This document shows positions 45,484 through 53,129 of a stretch of DNA of 64,000 bases, one piece after another; positions within the stretch are counted from its first letter, which is position 1; every line of letters starts with the position of its first letter. The notes beneath the pieces were generated by a model. It saw only the letters and a list, made by a program, of their open reading frames with translations. It ran no database searches and was not told the DNA's origin. A program made the translations under genes and the position numbers. This DNA comes from Cohnella candidum (GTDB taxonomy: Bacteria; Bacillota; Bacilli; Paenibacillales; Paenibacillaceae). The stretch covers positions 5,047,501-5,111,500 of the forward strand of contig NZ_CP033433.1 in the NCBI RefSeq assembly GCF_003713065.1, read 5' to 3'.

Positions 45484-46878
45484 ATGACCCATACCAATGT
45501 CAAAATGGTTACCGCCGGCCTGCTCGCCGCGCTGTTCATCGGCGCGCTCGACGTTACCGTCGTGGCGACGGCCATGCCCAAAATTACCGAAGAGCTTCAG
45601 GGAATGAGCCTGATGAGCTGGGTATTCTCGATTTATACGCTGACGACGTGCGTCACCACGCCGATTTTCGGCAAACTGACCGACCTGTTCGGGCGCAAAA
45701 TGGTGTTCGTCATCGGCATCGTCTTTTTCGTGCTCGGTTCGATCCTGTGCGGGATGGCCCAATCGATGACGGCGCTCGTGCTGTTCCGTGCCCTGCAAGG
45801 AATCGGCGCCGGCGCGTTGAACCCGGTCTGCTTCACGATCGTCGGGGACATTTTCCCCGGCGAGAAACGCGCGCGCATGATGGGCGTGTTCGGCTCCGTC
45901 TGGTCCATCGCCGGACTTCTCGGTCCTTTGGTCGGAGGTTATTTCGTCGATCAGGTGTCCTGGCGCTGGATTTTCTACATCAACGTGCCGATCGGTATCG
46001 TCGCCGCAGTTCTCGTCGTCGGGTTCCTGCACGAAAATTTCGAACGCAAAAAGAAGAAAATCGACTACCTCGGCGCCCTTACGTTTACGGTCGCGCTTTC
46101 CTCGCTCATGTACGCGTTGCTTAGCGGAGGAGGGGACCACCCTTGGGATTCCGGCCTTATCATTGGCTTGTTCGCCGTCGCGGTCATTTTCGCCGCCTTG
46201 TTCCTGCTCGTCGAGAAATACGCGGAAGAGCCGATGGTGCCGCTGTCGATTTTCAAAATCCGCGTCCTGAACGTGGTGAACGTCAGCGGGTTCCTCGCCT
46301 TCAGCGTCACGACCGGCGTCACGATTTACGCGCCGATCTGGATCCAGTCGGTGCTCGGCCATTCTGCGACCAATTCCGGCTTTACGGTCATGCCGATGTC
46401 GCTGGCTTGGCCGCTGGCCGCCACGATCGTCGGAAGAATCATGTACCGCGTCGGCATCAAAGCCTCGGTGGTGTTCGGATCGGTCGCCGTGGTCGCCGCA
46501 GGCGCATGGCTGACCGGGCTGAACGTCGATTCCCCGTACGCCTTCTGGGTCGGCATCATGATCATTTTCGGCTTCGGCATGGGGTTCGTGTCGACGCCTC
46601 AGACGGTCATCGTCCAGTCGGTCGTCGGCTGGGAAATGCGGGGCGTCGCCAACGCCTCGAACTCCTTGATGCGCTCGCTCGGGCAGACCGTGGGCGTGGC
46701 GATTTTCGGAACGATCTTCAACCACTACGTGACTTCCGATCCGGGAACGATCCCGGAGCTCACCGCGGGCATGCATGCGGTATTCGTGCTGCTGTTCGCG
46801 ATTACGGCCGCCAATTTGCTCACGATGGCGTTCCTGCCCTCCCACGGCCGGATCATGGAGCAGCAGAAGTCCCGTTAA
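45484..46878 (+). CDS. MFS drug exporter, DHA2 (EmrB/QacA) family
   Basis: This 464-residue proton-driven exporter has about 14 helices. It opens with ALFIGALDVTVVATAMPKI (motif D1 of DHA2), has GKLTDLFGRKMVF (motif A, residues about 62-74), LFRALQGIGAGAL (motif B) and GPLVGGYFVDQVSWRWIFYINVPIG (motif C). It lies behind a near-consensus promoter and ends in a TTCG-capped terminator, so it is monocistronic. Likely substrates are hydrophobic drugs or dyes; the exact range is unknown. Confidence 0.92.
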   Translation: MTHTNVKMVTAGLLAALFIGALDVTVVATAMPKITEELQGMSLMSWVFSIYTLTTCVTTPIFGKLTDLFGRKMVFVIGIVFFVLGSILCGMAQSMTALVLFRALQGIGAGALNPVCFTIVGDIFPGEKRARMMGVFGSVWSIAGLLGPLVGGYFVDQVSWRWIFYINVPIGIVAAVLVVGFLHENFERKKKKIDYLGALTFTVALSSLMYALLSGGGDHPWDSGLIIGLFAVAVIFAALFLLVEKYAEEPMVPLSIFKIRVLNVVNVSGFLAFSVTTGVTIYAPIWIQSVLGHSATNSGFTVMPMSLAWPLAATIVGRIMYRVGIKASVVFGSVAVVAAGAWLTGLNVDSPYAFWVGIMIIFGFGMGFVSTPQTVIVQSVVGWEMRGVANASNSLMRSLGQTVGVAIFGTIFNHYVTSDPGTIPELTAGMHAVFVLLFAITAANLLTMAFLPSHGRIMEQQKSR

Positions 46879-46892
46879 TCGCAAAGACACCC

Positions 46893-46923
46893 AAACGGCG
46901 AATCTTCGGATTCGTCGTTTTAT
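46893..46923 (+). terminator. rho-independent terminator with TTCG tetraloop
   Basis: A 12-bp stem (AAACGGCGAATC / GATTCGTCGTTT, one wobble) is capped by TTCG and followed by a T-rich stretch. Confidence 0.88.
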
Positions 46924-46929
46924 TTGGCA

Positions 46930-46974
46930 TTGAACTTTGGATTGGAATCCTTTATTATGGACAATACAGGTCTA
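46930..46974 (+). promoter_or_regulatory. promoter and candidate operator of the Rrf2 gene
   Basis: TTGAAC (46930-46935) and TATTAT (46953-46958) are spaced 17 bp. The -10 runs into TATGGACAATACAGGTCTA (46956-46974), which is shared at 15 of 19 positions with a site before the flavoprotein gene. Autoregulation by the Rrf2 protein is the likely reading. Confidence 0.7.
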
Positions 46975-47005
46975 CAATAAGGATGATCAAAAGCGAGGTG
47001 AAAAC

Positions 47006-47491
47006 ATGCAATTCTCCAAAAGTACGGATTATGCCCTCCACGCCTTGATTCATCTGGGACACTCGGAGCGTTCCAGCAACGTCGGGATCAAGGAATTATC
47101 CGGGGCGCTTAACGTTTCCGAGAGTTATTTATCCAAAATCATGTCCAAGCTGAGGCAGGATGGAATCGTACGTGCCGTTCCGGGAGTTAACGGGGGTTAC
47201 GAACTTGCGAGGCCGGCCGATCAGATTACCTTTCTGGATGTCATTCAAGTGATTGAAGGAAGACAGCAGTTATTCGAGTGTTCCAATTCGAATTCGCGGC
47301 AGCATCGGTTGTTGGCGGAAGAAGGGGGTGCGCAAGGGGATCAGCAACGTCCGATCAAAAACGAATGTTTGGTGGAGAAGGTCATGAACGGCGCGGAACA
47401 GCATCTGTACCAATACTTGCAAGAACATACGATTCAGTCGGTTTTGAATGAGGCATCCCAGCGGTCGAACCGCGAGGTAAACAAGAAGTGA
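47006..47491 (+). CDS. Rrf2-family transcriptional regulator
   Basis: This 161-residue regulator has the Rrf2 winged-helix domain: the opening MQFSKSTDYALHALIHL, the recognition helix in VSESYLSKIMSKLRQ, and the wing GVNGGYELARP. There is one cysteine in the sensor region (FECSNS) and one near residue 120 (NECLVEK), but not the three-cysteine cluster of IscR, so iron-sulfur binding is unlikely; redox or ligand sensing is open. ATG 47006 follows GCGAGGTG. It probably regulates itself and the next gene through the shared 19-base sites. Confidence 0.9.
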   Translation: MQFSKSTDYALHALIHLGHSERSSNVGIKELSGALNVSESYLSKIMSKLRQDGIVRAVPGVNGGYELARPADQITFLDVIQVIEGRQQLFECSNSNSRQHRLLAEEGGAQGDQQRPIKNECLVEKVMNGAEQHLYQYLQEHTIQSVLNEASQRSNREVNKK

Positions 47492-47503
47492 CGCACTTCT
47501 TGT
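47481..47503 (+). terminator. hairpin over the Rrf2 stop codon
   Basis: A perfect 10-bp inverted repeat ACAAGAAGTG / CACTTCTTGT with a 3-base centre covers the stop codon. It may be a weak terminator or structure element between the two genes; a protein-binding site is also possible. Confidence 0.5.
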
Positions 47504-47511
47504 ATTCTAAA

Positions 47512-47530
47512 TATGGATATTATAGATCTA
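47512..47530 (+). promoter_or_regulatory. candidate Rrf2 operator before the flavoprotein gene
   Basis: TATGGATATTATAGATCTA matches the site at 46956-46974 at 15 of 19 positions and contains a TATTAT that could be the -10. It ends 15 bases before the next start. Confidence 0.6.
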
Positions 47531-47545
47531 TGGAGGTTGTGACTT

Positions 47546-48466
47546 ATGGAGAATAAAGAACTTCTCGATGTGGCCATTATTGGCGGCGGACCGGCTGGAT
47601 TGAACGCGGCCCTGGTGCTTGGGAGGGCAAAGAAAAAAGCGGCGGTGATCGATGCGGGCCGTCCCCGAAACGCCGTGACTCGCGAAGTTCACGGGTTTCT
47701 TACGCGCGACGGGATCAGTCCGAGCGAGTTTCGGCGAATTGCGAAGGAAGAGATCGGTGCCTATCCCTCCGTATCTTTCGCGGCGGATACGGCGGTGTCC
47801 ATCGCGGGAGCCGACGGCCGGTTTCGAGTGGAGACGGAGCAAGGACAAACGTTCGCAAGCAAAAAAATATTGTTTACCGTCGGCATGAAGGATCGGCCGC
47901 TTGACGTTCCGGGACTTGCGGAGGTATACGGGAAGAGCGCTTTCGTCTGCCCGTATTGCGACGGCTGGGAATTAAGGGATCAGCCGCTTGTCATCATCCA
48001 TAAAGGAACTGAGCTAATGCACTTTGCTCCCGTCATATCCGGATGGACGAACCGATTTACCGTCTGCACGAACGGACCTGATGAACTGACGGATGCCGAA
48101 CGTGAGGAACTCCTGCTGAATGGAGTGCCTCTTTACGACTCGCCGATCCGGCACATCGACTCTAGCGAAGGGATCGTTCGTCAAGTCATCCTGGAAGACG
48201 GGACGACCGTTCCATGTAGGGGCATCTTTTTCAAACCGAATCTGGTTATAGGATCGGACTTGCCGCAGACGATCGGTTGCGAGATTTCGGAATTCGGGGA
48301 GATCGTCGTCGATGAATTCGGTAAAACGAACATTCCGGGTGTATACAGTGCCGGCGATGCAGCATCGCGAATGCATCAGGCCATCGCTGCGGCTTCAAGG
48401 GGGGCGTTTGTCGCCGCGGTCATCAACGGTGCACTGAATACAGAGGCTTGGAGAAGAAACGAATGA
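47546..48466 (+). CDS. thioredoxin-reductase-like FAD oxidoreductase
   Basis: This 306-residue flavoprotein is of the thioredoxin reductase fold. It has the FAD motif IIGGGPAGLNAALVLGRA (about residues 10-27), a redox-active CPYC (about residue 135) in the usual NADPH-domain place, and the C-terminal FAD motif GVYSAGDAASRMHQAIAAA. The NADPH-binding glycine motif is not obvious (LVIIHKGTELMHFAPVI), so the electron donor may differ from TrxB. ATG follows GGAGGTTG. It is paired with and probably controlled by the upstream Rrf2 regulator, suggesting a redox-response function. Confidence 0.87.
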   Translation: MENKELLDVAIIGGGPAGLNAALVLGRAKKKAAVIDAGRPRNAVTREVHGFLTRDGISPSEFRRIAKEEIGAYPSVSFAADTAVSIAGADGRFRVETEQGQTFASKKILFTVGMKDRPLDVPGLAEVYGKSAFVCPYCDGWELRDQPLVIIHKGTELMHFAPVISGWTNRFTVCTNGPDELTDAEREELLLNGVPLYDSPIRHIDSSEGIVRQVILEDGTTVPCRGIFFKPNLVIGSDLPQTIGCEISEFGEIVVDEFGKTNIPGVYSAGDAASRMHQAIAAASRGAFVAAVINGALNTEAWRRNE

Positions 48467-48518
48467 TCGATTTCATGCTCCGAATGACTTTTTTTGTTCC
48501 CGAAAATTCGAAAACCCG

Positions 48519-48561
48519 TTGACTTCGAGCCGGTACAGGGGGATAATGTACGCGTGTACAT
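48519..48561 (+). promoter_or_regulatory. promoter and palindromic operator of the LacI gene
   Basis: TTGACT (48519-48524) and GATAAT (48542-48547) are spaced 17 bp. Immediately downstream, ATGTAC (48546-48551) and GTACAT (48556-48561) form an inverted repeat over the transcription start, a normal place for LacI-type autorepression. Confidence 0.75.
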
Positions 48562-48594
48562 TTTGCAAACCACAAGAAAGAGCGGAACGATCCG

Positions 48595-49638
48595 ATGACT
48601 ACACGCAAAGAGGTGGCCGAGCTCGCCGGCGTTTCGGAGGCGACGGTATCGCGCGTCCTGAACGGCGTCGGGCCGATGAAGGAATCGACCCGCAAACGTG
48701 TCCTCGAGGCGGCCGAACGCCTCGGGTACCACCTGAACGCCGTCGCGTCGAGCTTCGCGAGGGGAAGAAGCGGAAACCTCGGCGTCGTCATGCCGCACGT
48801 GCCCAAGGTCCACTTGTTTTCGACGTACTACTTCTCCGAGCTCTTGAGCGGAATCGGGGGAGCGGTTCATGAGCGCGGCTACGGCTTGCTGCTGCTGTTC
48901 CGGAATCCGGCGGAAGTCTACGACTACGTTTCGTTGTTCCGAACGCTGCGGGTCGATGGCGCGATCGTGCTCGGAGCCAGCTCCCTCCCGTCCGAGATGG
49001 CGGGAATCCGCGAGGCCGCGGCGGAAGGATTGCCTTGCTGCGTCATGGACCAGCACTTCGCAGATATCCGCATCGGCACGGTCGCCGCGGACCACGTGGA
49101 GGGCGCTTACCGCGCGGTGAAGCACCTGCTCGGCAAGGGCTACAGGCGAATCGGATTCCTGAACGGCTCGCCCCAGTATTCCAACAGCGCGGACCGGTTG
49201 ACCGGATACCGCAAGGCGCTGGCGGAGGCGGGCATCGAGCCGGACGATTCCCTGCTGTATGCGGGGAACTACAGTTGGACGAGCGGCAACGCCGCGGCGG
49301 AGAAAATCTACGCGGACTTGGACCGGCTGGACGCCTTGTTCGTGTCCAACGACCGGATGGCGATCGGCCTCATGAAGGGCCTTCGCGACCGCGGGTGTTC
49401 GCTGCCCGAGGATCTCGCGATCGTCGCTTACGACGATTCCGATGCCGCCCGGTTCAGCGAGCCGCCGCTGACGACGGTTCACGTGCCGTTTTACGACATG
49501 GGCAAGCTCGCGGCGGAGCGGGTGTTGGATCGCATTCTAGATGCCGCGGAAGGTGAACAGGAACCGATTTGCGACGTGCTCGAGCCCAGGCTCGTGGTCC
49601 GGAAGTCGTGCGGGACAACGAAGGAGGATTCGTTTTGA
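48595..49638 (+). CDS. LacI-family transcriptional regulator
   Basis: This 347-residue repressor has the LacI helix-turn-helix KEVAELAGVSEATVSRVLNG at residues about 5-24, a hinge helix LGYHLNAVASSFARG, and a periplasmic-binding-like sugar sensor (about 60-335) with ALFVSNDRMAIGLMKGL and IVAYDDSDAARF. The first codon follows a short purine run. It overlaps the ThuA gene start by four bases, so the three genes LacI-ThuA-Gfo/Idh form one self-regulated operon, probably for a sugar or sugar derivative whose identity is not evident. Confidence 0.92.
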   Translation: MTTRKEVAELAGVSEATVSRVLNGVGPMKESTRKRVLEAAERLGYHLNAVASSFARGRSGNLGVVMPHVPKVHLFSTYYFSELLSGIGGAVHERGYGLLLLFRNPAEVYDYVSLFRTLRVDGAIVLGASSLPSEMAGIREAAAEGLPCCVMDQHFADIRIGTVAADHVEGAYRAVKHLLGKGYRRIGFLNGSPQYSNSADRLTGYRKALAEAGIEPDDSLLYAGNYSWTSGNAAAEKIYADLDRLDALFVSNDRMAIGLMKGLRDRGCSLPEDLAIVAYDDSDAARFSEPPLTTVHVPFYDMGKLAAERVLDRILDAAEGEQEPICDVLEPRLVVRKSCGTTKEDSF

Positions 49639-50300
49639 AAAAAGCGCTTATCGTATGGGGCGGTTGGGACGGCCATCAACCGAGAGAGGTTGCGGGCATT
49701 TTCCAGGAACTGCTCGAGAAGGAAGGATTCGAAGTCGAAGTATCGGACACCCTGCAGGCTTTCGCCGACGGGGAGAAGCTGAAGGGCCTCGATCTCATCA
49801 TTCCGGTATGGACGATGGATAAAATCGATCAGAAGCTCGTGGACAACGTGTCCCAAGCGGTGCAGTCCGGCGTGGGATTGGCGGGCTGCCACGGCGGCAT
49901 GTGCGACGCGTTCCGCGAGAACGTGGACTGGCAGTTCATGACAGGCGGCCAATGGGTTGCTCATCCCGGCAATGACGGCGTGGAGTACACGGTCAACGTA
50001 TCGAACAGCTCCAGCCCATTAGTGGAGGGACTCGAGGATTTCACCGTGCGGAGCGAGCAATATTACATGCACGTCGACCCTGCGGTCGAAGTGCTCGCGA
50101 CGACGCGCTTTCCGGTCGTGCCGGGGCCGCATTCACTCAACAAAGCGGTCGACATGCCGGTGGTTTGGACGAAACGCTGGGGAGTCGGCCGGGTGTATTA
50201 CAACTCGCTCGGCCATCAGGCGAACATCGTGGAAATGCCGCCGGTGCTGGAACTCATGCGGCGGGGATTTCTCTGGGCCGCGCAAGGCAAACAATCCTGA
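49635..50300 (+). CDS. ThuA-like protein
   Basis: This 221-residue protein belongs to the ThuA (trehalose utilisation) family with a class-I glutamine-amidotransferase-like fold. Visible features are ALIVWGGWDGHQPREVAGIF at the start, GLAGCHGGMCDAFR at the nucleophile-elbow position (residues about 83-96) and GVGRVYYNSLGHQ near the end, the family's typical histidine motif. TTG is the start, seven bases after AAGGAGG and overlapping the LacI stop. ThuA proteins with Gfo/Idh partners convert keto-glycosides in several bacteria, which may apply here. Confidence 0.88.
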   Translation: MKKALIVWGGWDGHQPREVAGIFQELLEKEGFEVEVSDTLQAFADGEKLKGLDLIIPVWTMDKIDQKLVDNVSQAVQSGVGLAGCHGGMCDAFRENVDWQFMTGGQWVAHPGNDGVEYTVNVSNSSSPLVEGLEDFTVRSEQYYMHVDPAVEVLATTRFPVVPGPHSLNKAVDMPVVWTKRWGVGRVYYNSLGHQANIVEMPPVLELMRRGFLWAAQGKQS

Positions 50301-50330
50301 TCGGGGATCAATGAAGGAGACGGGAACCTT

Positions 50331-51431
50331 ATGGAGAAACTGAAAGTCGGCATTATCGGAACGGGCAACATCAGCGGCATTTATTTTCAGAACGGCAAAC
50401 GATTCGAGTCGATGGAAGTCGTCGCCTGCGCGGACATCGACGTCGAACGCGCGAAAGCGAAAGCGGCCGAGCACGGCGTGCGCGGATGCTCGGTAGACGA
50501 GCTGCTGGCAGATCCGGAAGTCCAAATGGTCATCAACCTGACGATTCCGCAGGCGCATGCCTCGGTCTGCATGAAAGCCCTTGAAGCGGGCAAACACGTT
50601 TACGTCGAGAAGCCGCTCTCCGTTACCCGCGAGGAAGGCAAACAGCTGCTGGAGCTTGCCGAGCGCAAGGGACTTCGCGTCGGCTGCGCGCCGGACACGT
50701 TCCTCGGCGGCGGCATACAGACGAGCATCAAGCTGATCGAAGACGGCTGGATCGGCACGCCGATCGGCGCCACGGCCTTCATGACCAGCAGCGGCCCGGA
50801 AAGCTGGCACCCGGCTCCGGAGTTCTTCTACCAAATCGGCGGCGGCCCTATGTTCGACATGGGACCGTACTATTTGACGGCGATGGTCGCCATGCTCGGC
50901 CCCATCACCCGCGTCACCGGCTCTGCGCGGATCTCCCATGCGGAGCGGACGATCACGAGCCAGCCGAAATTCGGGCAAGTCGTGAAGGTTGAAACGCCGA
51001 CGCACATCGCGGGCGTACTCGACTTCGCTTCCGGTCCGGTGGGCACGCTGCTCACCAGCTTCGACATCGCGGGCGGCTCCACGCTTCCGCGCATCGAAGT
51101 GTACGGCAGCCAAGGCACGCTGCTGGTGCCGGATCCGAACACGTTCGGCGGCCCTGTGTCCGTCTGGCGCGCGGGATCCCGCGAGTGGTCGCAGATTCCG
51201 CTCACCCACGGCAAAGCGGAGAACGCCCGCGGCGTCGGCGCGGCGGACATGGCCAAAGCCATCCTGACCGGCCGCAAGCACCGCGCGAACGGCGCGATGG
51301 CTAACCACGTGCTCGAGGCGATGCACGGCTTCCACGATGCATCGGCGCAAGGCAAGCATTACATCATGCAAAGCACCTGCGAGAAGCCGGCTCCGCTGCC
51401 GCTCGGACTGGGCGACCACGAGCTGGACTGA
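50331..51431 (+). CDS. Gfo/Idh/MocA family oxidoreductase 3
   Basis: This 366-residue oxidoreductase has the Rossmann motif GIIGTGNISGIYF (about residues 8-20), YVEKPLSVT (about 95-103) carrying the conserved EKP lysine, and the active-site helix GPMFDMGPYYLTAMVAMLGP with the tyrosine of this branch in place of the usual histidine. ATG lies behind GAAGGAGAC, 30 bases after ThuA. It is the last gene of the LacI operon; a strong bidirectional terminator follows. Confidence 0.9.
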   Translation: MEKLKVGIIGTGNISGIYFQNGKRFESMEVVACADIDVERAKAKAAEHGVRGCSVDELLADPEVQMVINLTIPQAHASVCMKALEAGKHVYVEKPLSVTREEGKQLLELAERKGLRVGCAPDTFLGGGIQTSIKLIEDGWIGTPIGATAFMTSSGPESWHPAPEFFYQIGGGPMFDMGPYYLTAMVAMLGPITRVTGSARISHAERTITSQPKFGQVVKVETPTHIAGVLDFASGPVGTLLTSFDIAGGSTLPRIEVYGSQGTLLVPDPNTFGGPVSVWRAGSREWSQIPLTHGKAENARGVGAADMAKAILTGRKHRANGAMANHVLEAMHGFHDASAQGKHYIMQSTCEKPAPLPLGLGDHELD

Positions 51432-51445
51432 GCCGCTAATTTAAA

Positions 51446-51483
51446 AAAGCTCCTCCCTTGCCAACAGGCGAAGGAGGAGCTTT
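51446..51483. terminator. bidirectional terminator
   Basis: A 17-bp stem with one mismatch (arms begin AAAGCTCCTCC and end GGAGGAGCTTT) and an AACA loop lies between convergent genes. The T run is good on the minus strand (CTTTTTTAA) and short on the plus strand. Confidence 0.88.
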
Positions 51484-51506
51484 CCGTCTATAAGGCCGGT
51501 TGTCAT

Positions 51507-52535
51507 CTAACCTACGATTTCCTTGATTTTGACGGAACCGTCTTTGCTCAGGTCGATGAACTCGTCGTCGAGCGAGACGAGGGGGCTCGTCGGATAGTTC
51601 GGATTGATGAGCAAGATCCGGCCTTTCCGTTCATCGGAGAGAATGACTTCGCTGCCGATCTGCGCGGCCATCAGCCCGTTCAGGAAGGTCAGGCCGATCG
51701 CCGAATCGAAGCGGCCTTGGATGATTTGCTTGTGGATCTCGTGGATGACTTCGTAGAAAGCATACGCCTCCCTGTAGGGGCGCGCCGAAGTCATCGCTAC
51801 GTACACGTCGGCCAGGGCGATGATTTTGCTTAAGGGGTCGATCTCGCTCCCTTTAATCCCTTGAGGGTAACCGCTGCCGTCTTCCCGCTCATGATGCTGC
51901 AGGGCGACCCGGGCGATGCGGGGGTCCACTCCTGACTCCAGAAGAAGCTCGTATCCCAGCATAGCGTGCTCTTTCATGATCTCCCGCTCGCTGGGGAGCA
52001 GCCTCTCCGGTTTCTTGAGCAAATAGGAGGGGAGTTTGACCGAGCCGATATCGTAGAGGCTGGCCGCCGAATTGAGCAAGGAAAGCTCCTTCTGGTCGAG
52101 GTGCAGCCATTTGCCCAGCATGGCGGACATGACGACGACGCCGATGCTCTGCTTGTAGCGGTAATCCGCCATCGACTTGAGATCCGCGAAGAGTTGGAAC
52201 AGGTTGCGTTTACGGGCGGCCTCCATGATGACCGGGAGCACTTTCTCCTCGAGTTCGAGCACCGGAACCGTTCCGTTGGCTTGCACGAAATGATCGATGT
52301 CCTGCAGCCGGGCAGCCGTTTTGTTGACCAGCTCCCTCACTTCCGCCTGATTGGCGGGACCCGTTTCGACTTCCTGGACGATGACGTCGAAAACGTCGAC
52401 CTTGAAGTTGGCCATCAGCTCGATATGGTGCTCCGTTAAAACCGTGCCCTCTGGAATGAGCAGCAGCCCTTTGTTGTCCATGACGTGATGAAGAACGCGT
52501 TTGCCGCCCAGATGGGAATATTCGTCGTACCGCAT
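51507..52535 (-). CDS. degenerate HD-GYP domain protein
   Basis: This 342-residue soluble protein has a helical N-terminal half and a C-terminal HD-GYP domain (about 150-310). The C-terminal signature HHEREDGSGYPQG is intact, but the metal-binding HD pair reads YD (LYDIGSVKLP), and the first histidine of the domain reads Y (YKQSIGVVV). It therefore probably lacks c-di-GMP phosphodiesterase activity and may act as a c-di-GMP binder or scaffold. ATG 52535 follows AAGGAGG; the longer frame starts inside the leader. A c-di-GMP-I riboswitch lies in its 5' leader. Confidence 0.88.
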   Translation of the reverse strand: MRYDEYSHLGGKRVLHHVMDNKGLLLIPEGTVLTEHHIELMANFKVDVFDVIVQEVETGPANQAEVRELVNKTAARLQDIDHFVQANGTVPVLELEEKVLPVIMEAARKRNLFQLFADLKSMADYRYKQSIGVVVMSAMLGKWLHLDQKELSLLNSAASLYDIGSVKLPSYLLKKPERLLPSEREIMKEHAMLGYELLLESGVDPRIARVALQHHEREDGSGYPQGIKGSEIDPLSKIIALADVYVAMTSARPYREAYAFYEVIHEIHKQIIQGRFDSAIGLTFLNGLMAAQIGSEVILSDERKGRILLINPNYPTSPLVSLDDEFIDLSKDGSVKIKEIVG

Positions 52536-52626
52536 GGCAGCCTCCTTGGGGTGTTGTGCCGTCAGACAGCCCACAAAGCCTTGGAGCAGCGAGAAAACGC
52601 TTACCTTTTGCCGCGTATCCGGGTAT

Positions 52627-52667
52627 AAAAAAACATCCAACCTTCGCTCAAGAAGATAGGATGTTTT
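52627..52667 (-). terminator. terminator in the riboswitch leader
   Basis: On the minus strand AAAACATCC (52667-52659) pairs with GGATGTTTT (52638-52630), the stem extends through a CTT/GAAG pair, and seven U follow. It sits between the aptamer and the coding start and is the probable expression platform. Confidence 0.82.
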
Positions 52668-52689
52668 GTCGGGACAAAGAAGTAGGGGT

Positions 52690-52785
52690 CTCCCTATGCT
52701 TCGGCAACTCGGCCGCCATGGGGCTTTCGCCCGGTAGGCCCGTAGCTTTGCGTCCTTATCTTTCGATAAGTTTGCCTTTCTCGTG
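52690..52785 (-). ncRNA. cyclic di-GMP-I (GEMM-I) riboswitch
   Basis: Reading the minus strand, the aptamer shows GGCAAAC, a stem capped by GAAA (TATCGAAAGATA), GGACGCAAAGC, CGGGCCTA, a second GAAA-capped stem (GGGCGAAAGCCC), then ATGGCGGCCGAGTTGCCG. These are the conserved blocks of the c-di-GMP-I class in the right order, including the tetraloop and the G of the ligand pocket. It precedes the HD-GYP gene, so c-di-GMP level probably sets its expression. Confidence 0.92.
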
Positions 52786-52795
52786 GTCAGGTCAG

Positions 52796-52824
52796 ATTAT
52801 AAGGTATTTTGGCATGGAAGTCCA
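52796..52824 (-). promoter_or_regulatory. promoter of the riboswitch transcript
   Basis: On the minus strand TGGACT (52824-52819) and a perfect TATAAT (52801-52796) are spaced 17 bp, placing the start just upstream of the aptamer. Confidence 0.65.
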
Positions 52825-52852
52825 TACAAATAATGGGACCAGCGTCCCAGTC

Positions 52853-52881
52853 TAGTCAACGGCCCGGATCTGTGCTATCCT
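52853..52881 (+). promoter_or_regulatory. promoter of the queF transcript
   Basis: TAGTCA (52853-52858) and TATCCT (52876-52881) are spaced 17 bp, with TGC before the -10 as an extended element. It lies about 50 bases before the preQ1 aptamer. Confidence 0.45.
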
Positions 52882-52931
52882 ATCGGATGACAACTGAACA
52901 AGAAAATCCGGTTTCGCCTCGGCGATCCGGG

Positions 52932-52963
52932 AGAGGTTCGCGAACTCCCTCTATAAAAAACTA
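52932..52963 (+). ncRNA. preQ1-I riboswitch
   Basis: AGAGGTTC, then the loop, CCCTCT and the A-rich tail TATAAAAAACTA form the compact H-type pseudoknot aptamer of preQ1-I, with the complementary AGAGG/CCTCT stem and conserved A-rich strand. An imperfect hairpin ending in seven T (53035-53041) could be the terminator. It leads queF and a precursor transporter, which fits regulation by the product of the pathway. Confidence 0.92.
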
Positions 52964-53129
52964 TAGCAAGCGACCGCTTCAGCCGGCTCGCTCTTCGCTT
53001 TGTGCGCAGAGATTCGGCAGATAGACGATCGCTGTTTTTTTGGAGTTCCTTCGGATGCGAATCTCGTTCTTGTTCCCGGTCCCGGCTGCCGTACCTATGA
53101 GCCGAGGGAGACAAGGAGGAGATTTTTTT

